A DNA stretch of 64,000 bases from Salegentibacter sp. Hel_I_6 (GTDB lineage Bacteria > Bacteroidota > Bacteroidia > Flavobacteriales > Flavobacteriaceae), in the NCBI RefSeq assembly GCF_000745315.1, contig NZ_JQNQ01000001.1, forward strand, positions 2,418,001 to 2,482,000, read 5' to 3'. This document shows positions 1 through 8,958 of the stretch, piece after piece; positions within the stretch are counted from its first letter, which is position 1; each line of letters opens with the position of its first letter. The notes under the pieces are model-generated. The model was not told the origin of the DNA. It saw only the letters and a list, made by a program, of their open reading frames with translations, and made no database searches. Both the position numbers and the translations under genes were made by a program.

Positions 1-1327
1 CCAAAAGGTTTTCTAACTCAACCTTTGCGGTAATTACATTTAACATAGATTGTAAGAAATCCTGTTGCGCCTGGTAAAGTTGACGCTGGGCTTCACTTAG
101 CTCAAAACTGCTGGCAATTCCTTCAAAAAACTTAATCTGGTTTTTATTTTCAATTCTTTCGGCTAGTTCCAGGTTTTTCTTTTGCGCCTGGTAATTTTCA
201 AGACTAAACTCGTAATCACTTTTAGCTGAATTGATTTGACGTTTTACTTCGTTTTCGGTTTGTTCCAGTTCTACCATCGCCTGTTCATAGGCAATTTGTT
301 TTTGCTGAGTTCTGGAATTTCTCATTCCGCTGCTAAAAATGGGTATGTTTAAACTTACTCCTAATATAGACTGATCAAAATACTCCTGATCACTATCAAA
401 AAAAGTGAATTGCTGGCTGAAGCCCTGAACACCATAATTTAGAAATCCGCTTAGCGAAGGGAGTGCTTTAGATTTTTCCAGCTTCACTTCAATTTCGCGA
501 GATTCAGCGGTGTTGGCGGCAATTCTGTAATCTATATTTTCTTCAACAGGAATTTCTTCTTGCAATAGTTCCAAATCGAAGTATTGCATTGCCAAGGCAT
601 CTAATTCTTCGGTTAGGTTAACAGGTTTTTCTACTGGTATCCCAAGTGTAAGATTGAACATTTCGTAGGCAATATCGCGCATTCGCTGGCTTCGGCTCAA
701 GTTGTTTTTTAAGTTGAGCAAAGTGATTTCTAACTGTTCTACATCTTCTTCTTCAGCGAGACCATTTTTAAAGATCTCATTGGTCTCATCATAATTCTTC
801 TGAACGTTTTCTACATTCTTGTTAAGAATTGCTACGTTTTCTTCCGCAAGCAAAACATTTCCGTAGGCATTTATTACCGCTTTTTTTATTTCAAGATCGG
901 TTTTTGTTTTTGCATTTTCAGAAATTTGAAGCAAGGTTTTAGCCGATTGAATTCCTACAATATAAGAACCATCAAAAATAAGTTGGTTCCAGGTAGCGGT
1001 GGCATTTACATTGTGCTTTGTGCCAAAAGTAACCGGGACAAATTCGCCGGGTTCCCCTCCCGCAATTTCTGCCGGAAGCAAGGTAACGGGCAATTTTAAA
1101 TTGTTTTGATAATCTCCAGTAGCGCTAATTTGTGGTAATCCCTGCGCAATAATCTCCCATTTTTGTTTTAACGCAATTTCAATGTCTTTTTGCGAATTTA
1201 TTGAGGAGTAATTATTCTCCAGGGCGTATTTTATAGCTTCTTCTAGTGTAAAGCTGTAATCCTCCTGGGTTTCCTGGGCTATGCTGTTTAGCGAGATCAG
1301 CAAAATTAACAGGTATCTAAATTTCAT
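1..1327 (-). CDS. TolC family outer-membrane efflux protein (C-terminus cut by window edge)
   Basis: The frame is open from an ATG at 1327 down to base 1, giving about 442 codons; the C-terminus lies outside the window. A signal peptide (MKFRYLLILLISLNSIAQ) is followed by long amphipathic helices with the pattern of TolC/OEP repeats, for example EEAIKYALENN near the start and helices rich in E, N and Q throughout. TolC-family proteins form the outer-membrane duct of RND or ABC efflux pumps. The start overlaps the stop of the upstream TetR gene by 11 bp, so the two are co-transcribed and probably translationally coupled. A membrane-fusion protein and RND pump are expected beyond the left edge. 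The family call is secure; the substrate is unknown. Confidence 0.9.
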   Translation of the reverse strand, partial: MKFRYLLILLISLNSIAQETQEDYSFTLEEAIKYALENNYSSINSQKDIEIALKQKWEIIAQGLPQISATGDYQNNLKLPVTLLPAEIAGGEPGEFVPVTFGTKHNVNATATWNQLIFDGSYIVGIQSAKTLLQISENAKTKTDLEIKKAVINAYGNVLLAEENVAILNKNVENVQKNYDETNEIFKNGLAEEEDVEQLEITLLNLKNNLSRSQRMRDIAYEMFNLTLGIPVEKPVNLTEELDALAMQYFDLELLQEEIPVEENIDYRIAANTAESREIEVKLEKSKALPSLSGFLNYGVQGFSQQFTFFDSDQEYFDQSILGVSLNIPIFSSGMRNSRTQQKQIAYEQAMVELEQTENEVKRQINSAKSDYEFSLENYQAQKKNLELAERIENKNQIKFFEGIASSFELSEAQRQLYQAQQDFLQSMLNVITAKVELENLL

Positions 1328-1934
1328 TTCCTTGTTTATTAGATTTTAATAATTCATCTAGTGTATTAAGTCCTTTTGCAGTGCAAATTGAATTGAGGTG
1401 GTATTTTAAAAAATAATCCATCAATTTTGCATTGCTATATTCGTCTTCCGGGAACAGGTTTTTATCTTTTATTCCCAACATCCCAACAAAGTAAATTCGA
1501 CTGACAAAAGAAATGGGGATATCCCCCTTATAATGTCCAGTAGTAATGCCACGCTCGAGGTTGTCTATAAGAATTCGCTGAACAATTTCAAATTGCTTTT
1601 CACGCAGCGGGAAATAAACCTCTGGGTAATATTTCTTTAGTTGAAATTGAGGAGAGCTTTTCTCATTTTTCAACATTTGCATCGCGTATTTTTTCATCTC
1701 ATAAGTCTCAACAATAGGATTTAATTTCCTGGAGCTAAGAATGGCAATACCATGTTCTATTTCCTTTATTAAATAGTCTACTGTTGCTTTTACAAGTTTG
1801 GTCTTAGTGCTAAAATGTGCATAAATGGTCTTCTTGGATATTGCCATTTTCTGGGCGATATCATCCATTGTTACACTTTTAAATCCCAGACTTAAGAAAA
1901 GATCTGTAGCATTTTTTATAATATCTTCTTTCAC
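1317..1934 (-). CDS. TetR/AcrR family transcriptional repressor
   Basis: The protein has about 205 aa and an N-terminal TetR helix-turn-helix: residues such as ATDLFLSLGFKSVTMDDIA and ISKKTIYAHF are the family hallmark. The C-terminal part is the usual divergent ligand-binding helical domain. The GTG start at 1934 is chosen because a longer version from TTG at 1955 would begin inside the -7 promoter element (1953-1960). The gene leads an operon with the TolC gene and overlaps it by 11 bp. An inverted repeat GGAAAC-N16-GTTTCC lies over its own promoter, so autorepression, relieved by an efflux substrate, is the likely control. The inducing ligand cannot be read from the sequence. Confidence 0.9.
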   Translation of the reverse strand: MKEDIIKNATDLFLSLGFKSVTMDDIAQKMAISKKTIYAHFSTKTKLVKATVDYLIKEIEHGIAILSSRKLNPIVETYEMKKYAMQMLKNEKSSPQFQLKKYYPEVYFPLREKQFEIVQRILIDNLERGITTGHYKGDIPISFVSRIYFVGMLGIKDKNLFPEDEYSNAKLMDYFLKYHLNSICTAKGLNTLDELLKSNKQGNEI

Positions 1935-1952
1935 TCGTTTTATAATTTCGTG

Positions 1953-1994
1953 CAAAACTACAATACGGAAACGTATAAAACAATAAAAGTTTCC
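1953..1994 (-). promoter_or_regulatory. TetR-operon promoter overlapped by inverted-repeat operator
   Basis: On the minus strand TTG (1981-1983) is separated by 20 nt from TAGTTTTG (1953-1960), a good match to the Bacteroidetes TTG-N19-TANNTTTG promoter. The inverted repeat GGAAAC (1967-1972) / GTTTCC (1989-1994), 16-nt spacer, covers the -33 region and is a plausible operator for the adjacent TetR protein. Confidence 0.6.
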
Positions 1995-2072
1995 TTAGTT
2001 TATATTAATTTAACTTGTTAATAGAATTTCAAGTACTTTCATTTATGTATTTTAGCCGGAAAATTTTTTAGT

Positions 2073-3047
2073 ATGCAGTCTATTTCTCAATACAGGGAAG
2101 CTTTTCAGGAGTATTTAGATCTTAAAGTCCAGGTAAAAGAGCCTGAAAATCTTTATGAACCTATGAAGTATATTCTTAGCCTTGGCGGAAAACGCTTAAG
2201 ACCTGTGTTGGTGCTTATGGCTACTGATATTTTTGAAGCCGATTACAGCAAAGCTTTAGATGCAGCACTGGCGATTGAAATTTTTCATAATTTTTCCCTG
2301 GTTCATGATGATATCATGGACGATGCCCCTTTACGCCGTGGGAAGGAGACTGTGCACGAACGCTGGGATATAAATACCGGGATTTTATCTGGAGACGCTA
2401 TGCTTATAAATGCATACCAGCTTTTTGAAAATTATGACGGAGATACCTTTAAAGAACTGGCACGTTTATTTACTAAAACGGCCATCCAGGTTTGCGAAGG
2501 CCAACAATATGATATAGATTTTGAAACCCGTGACGATGTTTCTATCGAGGATTATTTAAAAATGATAGAATACAAAACTGCGGTTTTAGTAGGTGCTTCC
2601 TTGCAAATGGGTGCAATTGTAGCTGGTACTTCTATGGAATGTAAAAAATCGGTTTATGAATTTGGTCGCTTGTTAGGCATTGCTTTTCAACTTCAAGACG
2701 ATTATTTAGATGCTTTTGGAGATCCTGAGACCTTCGGAAAACAATCTGGGGGCGATATTATTGAAAATAAAAAAACCTTTCTTTATCTTAAATCTCTTGA
2801 GGCTTCAGGAAAAAGTGAAGCCCGGCAATTAGAACATTTATATACCATAAATCCGGCTGAAACTTCAGGAAAAATTGAAGCAGTAAAAACACTCTTTGAA
2901 AACAGTGGCGCTGCAGAGTTAACAAGGCAGGAGATTGAGAAATACACCAATAAAGCATTTGATGTTCTTGATAAAATTGAAACTCCTGAAGAGAAAAAAC
3001 TTCCATTAAGACAATTTGGTGAAATGCTAATGAATCGTAAGGTCTAA
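2073..3047 (+). CDS. Polyprenyl (isoprenyl) diphosphate synthase
   Basis: The 324-aa protein is a trans-isoprenyl diphosphate synthase. It has the first aspartate-rich motif DDIMD at residues 79-83, in the context FHNFSLVHDDIMDD with RRG just after it, the GGKRLRP motif at 38-44, and the second aspartate motif DDYLD at 209-213. These enzymes condense isopentenyl diphosphate with an allylic diphosphate in the cytoplasm to make prenyl chains for menaquinone or sugar carriers. Chain length cannot be fixed by eye, so farnesyl/geranylgeranyl and octaprenyl products both remain possible. It stands alone between the divergent TetR operon and sucA. Confidence 0.93.
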   Translation: MQSISQYREAFQEYLDLKVQVKEPENLYEPMKYILSLGGKRLRPVLVLMATDIFEADYSKALDAALAIEIFHNFSLVHDDIMDDAPLRRGKETVHERWDINTGILSGDAMLINAYQLFENYDGDTFKELARLFTKTAIQVCEGQQYDIDFETRDDVSIEDYLKMIEYKTAVLVGASLQMGAIVAGTSMECKKSVYEFGRLLGIAFQLQDDYLDAFGDPETFGKQSGGDIIENKKTFLYLKSLEASGKSEARQLEHLYTINPAETSGKIEAVKTLFENSGAAELTRQEIEKYTNKAFDVLDKIETPEEKKLPLRQFGEMLMNRKV

Positions 3048-3263
3048 AAATTGGTACTTTTCAAATTGAGAAATTCTTAATATTTAGGTGTTTACACGCT
3101 TAGATTTGCAATCAATACACAATTTTGGTGGTATCCTGAAGTTTCTACTATGTTAAACTTCTTATAATTCATAGGATAAATATATCGTTTGCTACAGGCT
3201 GTTTTTTCTAAAAATTGTATTTTTGCTATGTTTTACACTCAAAAGAAACATTAGTTTCAACTT

Positions 3264-6032
3264 ATGGATAGATTTTCATTTCTAAACGCTGCACATACGG
3301 CATACTTCGCCGAACTTTACGACCAATATCTTCAGTACCCCGATAGTGTAGAGCCCAGTTGGAGGGCTTTTTTTCAAGGTTTTGACTTTGGAATGCAACA
3401 AAACGGAGTTTCTGCGGAAACTATGGAGGAAGCTCCTGTAAATTTTCAGGATGGAGAAATCCCGGAACACGTAGTTAAAGAATTTAAGGTAATTCGTCTT
3501 ATAGATGGTTACCGAACTCGCGGGCACTTGTTTACAAAAACAAACCCGGTTAGAGAAAGACGTAAATATCGCCCAACGCTAGAAATAGATAATTTTGGAT
3601 TGGAAGAAGGCGATTTAGATACTAAATTCAACGCCGGAGATATGTTGGGGATTGGCCCTAGCTCGCTTCGTGATATTATAAAACACCTGGAAAAGGTGTA
3701 TTGTGAATCTATCGGGATCGAATATATGTTTATTCGTAAGCCGGAAGAAATTCAATGGATTCAGGATAGGTTGAATAAAAATGAAAATCATCCCAACTTT
3801 AGTGATGACGAGAAAAAGAAGATCCTGAAGAAATTAAATCAGGCAGTTTCCTTTGAATCATTTTTGCACAGAAAATATGTAGGTCAAAAACGTTTTTCAC
3901 TAGAAGGTGGAGAGAGTTTAATTCCTGCCTTAGATGCGCTTATTGAAAGAGCCGCAGATCTTGGCGTAAAAGATTTTGTTATGGGTATGGCTCACCGTGG
4001 CCGACTGAATACTCTTACTAATATTTTCGGAAAAAGCGCTAAAGATATTTTTAGCGAATTCGATGGGAAAGATTATGAGCAGGATATATTTGATGGAGAT
4101 GTAAAATATCACCTGGGTTGGACTTCTTGTCGTCAAACCGATAATGGAAAAGAAATTAATATAAATATAGCGCCAAATCCGTCTCACCTTGAGGCTGTGG
4201 GTCCTGTAGTAGAAGGTATAGCAAGAGCTAAACAGGATAGACACTATGGTGGTGATAATATGAAAGTATTGCCCATTTTAGTGCACGGGGATGCCGCAAT
4301 TGCTGGTCAGGGAGTTGTTTATGAAGTAGTGCAAATGGCGCAACTGGAAGGTTATCAAACCGGTGGAACTATTCATATTGTAGTAAACAACCAAATTGGT
4401 TTTACCACCAATTATCTTGATGGTCGTTCATCAACGTATTGTACCGATGTTGGTAAAGTAACCCTTTCTCCAGTATTACACGTAAATGCAGATGACGCAG
4501 AAGCTGTTGTTCACGCTATTATGTTTGCTCTGGATTTTAGAATGAAATTCAAACGTGATGTATTTATAGATCTTTTAGGATATAGAAAATATGGGCATAA
4601 TGAAGGAGATGAGCCTAAATTTACTCAGCCAAAATTATATAAAGCAATTTCCAAGCATAAAAATGCATTGGATATTTATGCTGAAAAACTTAAATCGGCT
4701 AATATTATTGACGATGAATATTTGTCTAAACTCGAAGAGGAATATAAAGCTGATTTAGAAGAAAACCTGGAAGATTCCAGGAAAGAAGAAACCACCAGGA
4801 TCACTCCTTTTATGCAAGATGAGTGGGATGGTTTCGAGAATGTTTACGAAGATGAAATGATGAAGGAAATGGATACCACTTACAAGATAGAAGATCTTGA
4901 TAAGGTGGCAGATGCTATTTCCAAACTTCCTGATGATAAAAAGTTTATGCGTAAGGTGAAAAAGATCATTGATCTTCGCCATACACTTTACTTTGAGGAT
5001 GACAAGCTTGATTGGGCTATGGGCGAGCACCTTGCTTATGGTTCTTTAATGAAAGAGGGATTTAATATTAGAATTAGCGGGCAGGATAGTGAAAGAGGTA
5101 CTTTTTCTCACCGTCACGCAATTGTAAAAGTAGAAGATAGTGAAGAAGAAATTATTCTTCACAACAATATAGAAGGTAGAGATGGCGATTTTTTCGTCTA
5201 TAACTCTCCGCTTTCAGAATATGGTGTAATGGGGTTTGATTATGGTTATGCTATGGCAAGTCCTAATACACTAACAATTTGGGAGGCCCAGTTTGGAGAT
5301 TTTGTGAATGGCGCCCAAATAATGATAGATCAGTATATTTCTGCAGCAGAAGATAAGTGGAAATTACAGAACGGATTGGTGCTTTTCTTGCCTCATGGGT
5401 ATGAAGGCCAGGGAGCTGAACACTCTTCAGCAAGAATGGAGCGTTTTCTTCAGCTTTGTGCTAAAGATAATATGTATGTGGCAGATGTTACTACACCAGC
5501 CAATATGTTTCATATCTTACGTAGGCAGATGAAAGCCGGGTTTAGAAAGCCTTTGGTAATTTTTACACCTAAAAGCTTGTTGAGACATTCAAAAGTAATT
5601 TCAACAAAAGAAGATTTCGCAGAAGGTAGTTTCCAGCCGCTATTAGACGATCCAAAAGCGAAAGCTAAAGACGTGAAATCCCTGGTATTTTGTACAGGTA
5701 AATTTTACTACGATCTGTTAGAATATAAAGAAGAAAATCATCGGGATGATGTAGCTTTAGTACGTGTAGAACAATTGTTCCCACTGCCTATAGAGCAAAT
5801 GAAGAAAACGATCAAGAAATACAAGAATGCTGAAGATGTAGTTTGGGCTCAGGAAGAACCTAGAAATATGGGAGCTTACGGGCATATGTTACTACACTTT
5901 GATGAAGCTAAGAGTTTTAGAGTTTGCAGTAGAAAATTCTATGGTTCTCCGGCTGCCGGTAGTTCTGTAAGATTTAAAAAGCGTCACGAAAAAGTGATCG
6001 CAAGTGTTTTTGACAAAACAGTAGAGAATTAA
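3264..6032 (+). CDS. sucA: 2-oxoglutarate dehydrogenase E1 component
   Basis: The 922-aa length is normal for the family. The N-terminal segment (FLNAAHTAYFAELYDQYL, then PSWRAFF) matches the short E1 domain thought to bind E2. The thiamine diphosphate dehydrogenase core follows, with MGMAHRGRLN, HGDAAIAGQGVVYE and NNQIGFTT, and the transketolase-like half contains ISGQDSERGTFSHRH and LPHGYEGQGAEHSSAR. E1 decarboxylates 2-oxoglutarate and transfers the succinyl group to lipoyl-E2 in the TCA cycle. The E2 gene follows after 63 bp, so this is a sucAB operon. No E3 (lipoamide dehydrogenase) gene is present in the window. Confidence 0.98.
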   Translation: MDRFSFLNAAHTAYFAELYDQYLQYPDSVEPSWRAFFQGFDFGMQQNGVSAETMEEAPVNFQDGEIPEHVVKEFKVIRLIDGYRTRGHLFTKTNPVRERRKYRPTLEIDNFGLEEGDLDTKFNAGDMLGIGPSSLRDIIKHLEKVYCESIGIEYMFIRKPEEIQWIQDRLNKNENHPNFSDDEKKKILKKLNQAVSFESFLHRKYVGQKRFSLEGGESLIPALDALIERAADLGVKDFVMGMAHRGRLNTLTNIFGKSAKDIFSEFDGKDYEQDIFDGDVKYHLGWTSCRQTDNGKEININIAPNPSHLEAVGPVVEGIARAKQDRHYGGDNMKVLPILVHGDAAIAGQGVVYEVVQMAQLEGYQTGGTIHIVVNNQIGFTTNYLDGRSSTYCTDVGKVTLSPVLHVNADDAEAVVHAIMFALDFRMKFKRDVFIDLLGYRKYGHNEGDEPKFTQPKLYKAISKHKNALDIYAEKLKSANIIDDEYLSKLEEEYKADLEENLEDSRKEETTRITPFMQDEWDGFENVYEDEMMKEMDTTYKIEDLDKVADAISKLPDDKKFMRKVKKIIDLRHTLYFEDDKLDWAMGEHLAYGSLMKEGFNIRISGQDSERGTFSHRHAIVKVEDSEEEIILHNNIEGRDGDFFVYNSPLSEYGVMGFDYGYAMASPNTLTIWEAQFGDFVNGAQIMIDQYISAAEDKWKLQNGLVLFLPHGYEGQGAEHSSARMERFLQLCAKDNMYVADVTTPANMFHILRRQMKAGFRKPLVIFTPKSLLRHSKVISTKEDFAEGSFQPLLDDPKAKAKDVKSLVFCTGKFYYDLLEYKEENHRDDVALVRVEQLFPLPIEQMKKTIKKYKNAEDVVWAQEEPRNMGAYGHMLLHFDEAKSFRVCSRKFYGSPAAGSSVRFKKRHEKVIASVFDKTVEN

Positions 6033-6095
6033 TTAAATTTAAATAACGAATCCAATGTTTTCGCCTGGCGGAAACTTTAAATAAAAACAAAGATC

Positions 6096-7391
6096 ATGGC
6101 CTTAGAAATGAAAGTTCCTTCTCCGGGGGAATCTATAACCGAAGTTGAAATAGCCGAATGGCTGGTTGAAGACGGTGACTACGTAGAAAAAGATCAGGCA
6201 ATAGCCGAAGTTGATAGTGATAAAGCTACCTTAGAACTTCCAGCTGAAGCCAGCGGAATTATCACGCTTAAAGCTGAAGAAGGAGATGCTGTTGCTGTGG
6301 GCGAAGTAGTTTGTCTAATCGATACCGAAGCTGAAAGGCCAGGTGGAGGTGATGATAAAAAAGAGTCTAAAGACAAGAAAGAATCTAAAGACAATAAAGA
6401 TAAAGAGGAGTCTAAAGACGAATCTTCAGAGAAAAAAGAGAAGGAAGATAAGGCTGAGGCTAAAACTGAAGAACCTTCCAAGTCTTCAACACCTTCTCAA
6501 AAGCAGGATTCACATGCAAAAGGTAGCCCATCTCCAGCGGCTAAGAAGATTCTTGATGAAAAAGGGATTGATAGTAAGGATGTGAATGGTAGCGGTAGAG
6601 ATGGCCGTATTACGAAAGAGGACGCTGTGGAGGCGAAAGCTTCTATGGGAAGTCCTGGGACAGGAAAACGTGGTGAATCTAAGAAGAAAATGTCCATGCT
6701 TCGTAGAAAAGTAGCCTCGAGATTGGTTTCAGTTAAAAATGATACCGCGATGCTTACTACTTTTAATGAAGTAGATATGCAGCCTATCTTTAACCTGAGA
6801 AAAAAATATAAAGAAGAATTTAAAGACAAGCATGGGGTAAGTTTAGGCTTTATGTCTTTCTTTACGCTGGCAGTTGTGAGAGCGCTGGATCAATATCCAG
6901 GTGTGAATTCTATGATAGATGGCGATCACCAAATTACCTTTGATTATAAAGATATTAGTATTGCGGTTTCAGGGCCAAAAGGTTTGATGGTTCCGGTAAT
7001 TAGAAATGCTGAAAATCTTAGCTTTAGAGGTGTTGAAGATGAGGTGAAACGTTTGGCTACGAAAGCACGTGATGGAAAAATCACTGTAGATGAAATGACT
7101 GGTGGTACTTTTACAATTACCAACGGAGGAGTGTTTGGATCTATGCTTTCAACTCCAATTATCAATCCTCCACAAAGTGCAATTTTAGGAATGCATAATA
7201 TCGTAGAACGTCCAGTGGCTATAGACGGTCACGTTGAGATTCGTCCTATTATGTATGTAGCCCTTTCTTATGATCACAGGATTATTGATGGGAAAGAATC
7301 TGTTGGTTTCCTTGTAGCTATTAAAGAGGCTATTGAGAATCCAGAAGAATTATTGATGGATAAAGATGTAAAAAGAGCTCTTGAGCTTTAA
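6096..7391 (+). CDS. sucB: 2-oxoglutarate dehydrogenase E2 (dihydrolipoyl succinyltransferase)
   Basis: The 431-aa protein has three parts in the standard order. The lipoyl domain (about 1-78) carries the lipoylated lysine in EVDSDKATLE. A very charged K/E/S/D-rich linker (about 85-140) is followed by the E1/E3-binding domain (SPAAKKILDEKGID to GRITKEDAVEA). The C-terminal acyltransferase domain contains the catalytic motif LSYDHRIIDG. E2 passes the succinyl group to coenzyme A. The linker is made largely of ESKD/KESK-like repeats, so long open frames on other strands there are shadows. A strong terminator follows 20 bp after the stop. Confidence 0.98.
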   Translation: MALEMKVPSPGESITEVEIAEWLVEDGDYVEKDQAIAEVDSDKATLELPAEASGIITLKAEEGDAVAVGEVVCLIDTEAERPGGGDDKKESKDKKESKDNKDKEESKDESSEKKEKEDKAEAKTEEPSKSSTPSQKQDSHAKGSPSPAAKKILDEKGIDSKDVNGSGRDGRITKEDAVEAKASMGSPGTGKRGESKKKMSMLRRKVASRLVSVKNDTAMLTTFNEVDMQPIFNLRKKYKEEFKDKHGVSLGFMSFFTLAVVRALDQYPGVNSMIDGDHQITFDYKDISIAVSGPKGLMVPVIRNAENLSFRGVEDEVKRLATKARDGKITVDEMTGGTFTITNGGVFGSMLSTPIINPPQSAILGMHNIVERPVAIDGHVEIRPIMYVALSYDHRIIDGKESVGFLVAIKEAIENPEELLMDKDVKRALEL

Positions 7392-7412
7392 TTTATACAA
7401 TATTTAAATACT

Positions 7413-7446
7413 AAAAAAGGCAGCCAATTGGCTGCCTTTTTTTTTT
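7413..7446 (+). terminator. Rho-independent terminator of sucAB
   Basis: A hairpin AAAGGCAGCC-AATT-GGCTGCCTTT is followed by a run of ten T's directly after the sucB stop. It is a textbook intrinsic terminator. Confidence 0.9.
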
Positions 7447-7464
7447 GATACCACAAATAACAAA

Positions 7465-7575
7465 TTAAAATAATAATAAATTCAGAATGTTTAAAAATAG
7501 AACGCATACCACAAAGATTCCCAGTAAAATATAAAGGAAACTGTTTTGAGTTTTATTTTTTGACACGCCAGGCAT
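7465..7575 (-). CDS. Putative 36-aa single-span membrane protein
   Basis: An ATG at 7575 opens a 36-codon frame ending in TAA at 7465-7467. The product has a polar N-terminus (MPGVSKNKTQNS), then one hydrophobic segment FLYILLGIFVVCVLFLNILN long enough to cross the membrane. It lies 75 bp downstream of the retropepsin-like gene on the same strand. A short hairpin (AAGGGG-N6-CCCCTT, 7625-7642) sits between them. The arrangement polar start, one clean transmembrane helix and immediate stop is typical of small membrane proteins, but chance cannot be excluded at this length. No function is proposed. Confidence 0.4.
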   Translation of the reverse strand: MPGVSKNKTQNSFLYILLGIFVVCVLFLNILNLLLF

Positions 7576-7650
7576 TCTACTAATATTGATTACCTCAAAC
7601 TTAAAAAGTATGCGGTGACGGGTCAAGGGGATATTTCCCCTTATCTGTTT

Positions 7651-8088
7651 CTACTTTAAGTATAACGCCGGTGCTTTGTAATCTATGACGGCTTTTCCTT
7701 TTCTTAAAAGGTCAGCGCCAATTATCCCATGAACCTTTTCAGCTTCGTGGTTTATAAGGGCTTCATTTACGTGACGAAGATCAAAAAGGACAAGGTCTAC
7801 TTTTTTCTTTTTCCAACCTTTAATTTCTATTCGGTTCTTTTGTGCAATTTGAGTGATCATGTTAGTTGCACCTGCCCCGGCAGCCTTAACATCGCTATCT
7901 TCTGCCAGGAGTTTAAAATGTTTAACAGATTCAAGACCAACACAAGTGCTGGAAGCTCCGGTGTCTAATATAAAGTTTCCTTCAATATTGTTAATTTTGG
8001 CTACCAATTCAAGATGTTGGGTTTTGGTATATTTCAGTTTTATACGCTTAAATCCTTTTTCTTTCAGCAATTTTTTTAAAGATGACAT
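7651..8088 (-). CDS. Retropepsin-like (clan AA) aspartyl protease family protein
   Basis: The 145-aa product contains the aspartyl protease signature NFILDTGASSTCVG, with the catalytic Asp at about residue 42, and a downstream HGIIGADLL segment that matches the family's second conserved strand. Proteins of this type are single-domain retropepsin-like proteases that act as dimers. There is no signal peptide, so a cytoplasmic location is likely. The ATG at 8088 is chosen over a TTG at 8106 because the TTG lies within the -7 box TATCTTTG (8104-8111). It is divergent from tatD. Its substrate is unknown. Confidence 0.82.
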   Translation of the reverse strand: MSSLKKLLKEKGFKRIKLKYTKTQHLELVAKINNIEGNFILDTGASSTCVGLESVKHFKLLAEDSDVKAAGAGATNMITQIAQKNRIEIKGWKKKKVDLVLFDLRHVNEALINHEAEKVHGIIGADLLRKGKAVIDYKAPALYLK

Positions 8089-8103
8089 TCTTTGTGTTTT
8101 TCG

Positions 8104-8111
8104 CAAAGATA
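8104..8111 (-). promoter_or_regulatory. -7 promoter element of the retropepsin-like gene
   Basis: TATCTTTG on the minus strand matches TANNTTTG and ends 15 nt before the ATG at 8088. No TTG is seen at the ideal upstream spacing. It decides the start codon of the gene. A second -7-like TATTTTTG on the plus strand (8128-8135) precedes tatD. Confidence 0.5.
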
Positions 8112-8140
8112 GGTCTTCAAAATAAATTATTTTTGCTTTT

Positions 8141-8908
8141 ATGATTTTAACCGATACGCATATACATCTTTACAGCGAAGATTACGAAAATGACAGGGAC
8201 GAACTGATAGAAAATGCCTTTAAACAAAACATTGAGCGGTTCTTTCTTCCCGCAATAGATTCTGATACTACAGAAGCTATGTATAGTCTTGAGGCTCGTT
8301 ATCCCGATAATATTTTTCTCATGATGGGTTTGCATCCAACTCATGTTCAGGAGAATTTTGAAGCTGAATTGGAGCATGTAGAAGAACAATTTGCAGAAAG
8401 AAGACTCTACGCTGTAGGGGAAATAGGCATAGACCTGCACTGGGATAAAAGCACATTAGAGATTCAGCAGGAAGCTTTTAGGAGGCAAATTAAGCTTGCT
8501 AAAAAGTACAAGCTTCCAATTGTAATTCATTGCAGGAAAGCTTTTGATGAGGTTTTTGATGTTTTGGAAGAAGAAAAAAGTGACGATCTCTTCGGAATTT
8601 TTCATTGTTTTACAGGGAATTTCGAGCAGGCTAAAAGAGCTCTTTCTTATAATCTTAAGTTAGGAATTGGGGGAGTAGTCACTTTTAAAAATGGAAAAAT
8701 TGATAAATTTTTAAAAGAAATTCCGCTTACGGAAATTCTGTTAGAGACCGATGGGCCCTATCTATCACCCTCTCCTTACAGGGGGAAACGAAATGAACCC
8801 GAGTATCTTTTAAAAGTTGCAGAAAAGCTTGCTGAAGTTTACGACAAGCCCCTGACCGAAATTGCTGAAATTACTACCCAAAATTCAAAAGATATATTTG
8901 GGATATAA
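8141..8908 (+). CDS. TatD family metal-dependent deoxyribonuclease
   Basis: The 255-aa TIM-barrel hydrolase has the TatD metal-binding motifs in order: TDTHIHL at residues 4-10, GEIGIDLHWD, HCRKAFDEVF, GIFHCFTG and LLETDGPYLSP. TatD enzymes are cytoplasmic, metal-dependent 3'-5' DNases or related hydrolases linked to DNA repair and quality control. It is divergent from the retropepsin-like gene and 50 bp upstream of the acyltransferase gene. The family call is secure; the in vivo substrate is not known for most members. Confidence 0.93.
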   Translation: MILTDTHIHLYSEDYENDRDELIENAFKQNIERFFLPAIDSDTTEAMYSLEARYPDNIFLMMGLHPTHVQENFEAELEHVEEQFAERRLYAVGEIGIDLHWDKSTLEIQQEAFRRQIKLAKKYKLPIVIHCRKAFDEVFDVLEEEKSDDLFGIFHCFTGNFEQAKRALSYNLKLGIGGVVTFKNGKIDKFLKEIPLTEILLETDGPYLSPSPYRGKRNEPEYLLKVAEKLAEVYDKPLTEIAEITTQNSKDIFGI

Positions 8909-8958
8909 AGGAGGTTAAAATTAAAATTTGTTCATTTGCCTAGCTAACACAATATTGC

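Noticed and set aside
6194..6829. Antisense and shifted open frames over the sucB linker and domains
   Set aside because: They mirror the low-complexity E/K/S-rich linker and the coding strand of sucB, so they are shadows.
8907..8913. Perfect AAGGAGG sequence, recalling a Shine-Dalgarno site
   Set aside because: The nearest start (GTG 8959) is about 45 nt away, and most genes here do not use such sites. A second copy at 19370 is also not before a start.
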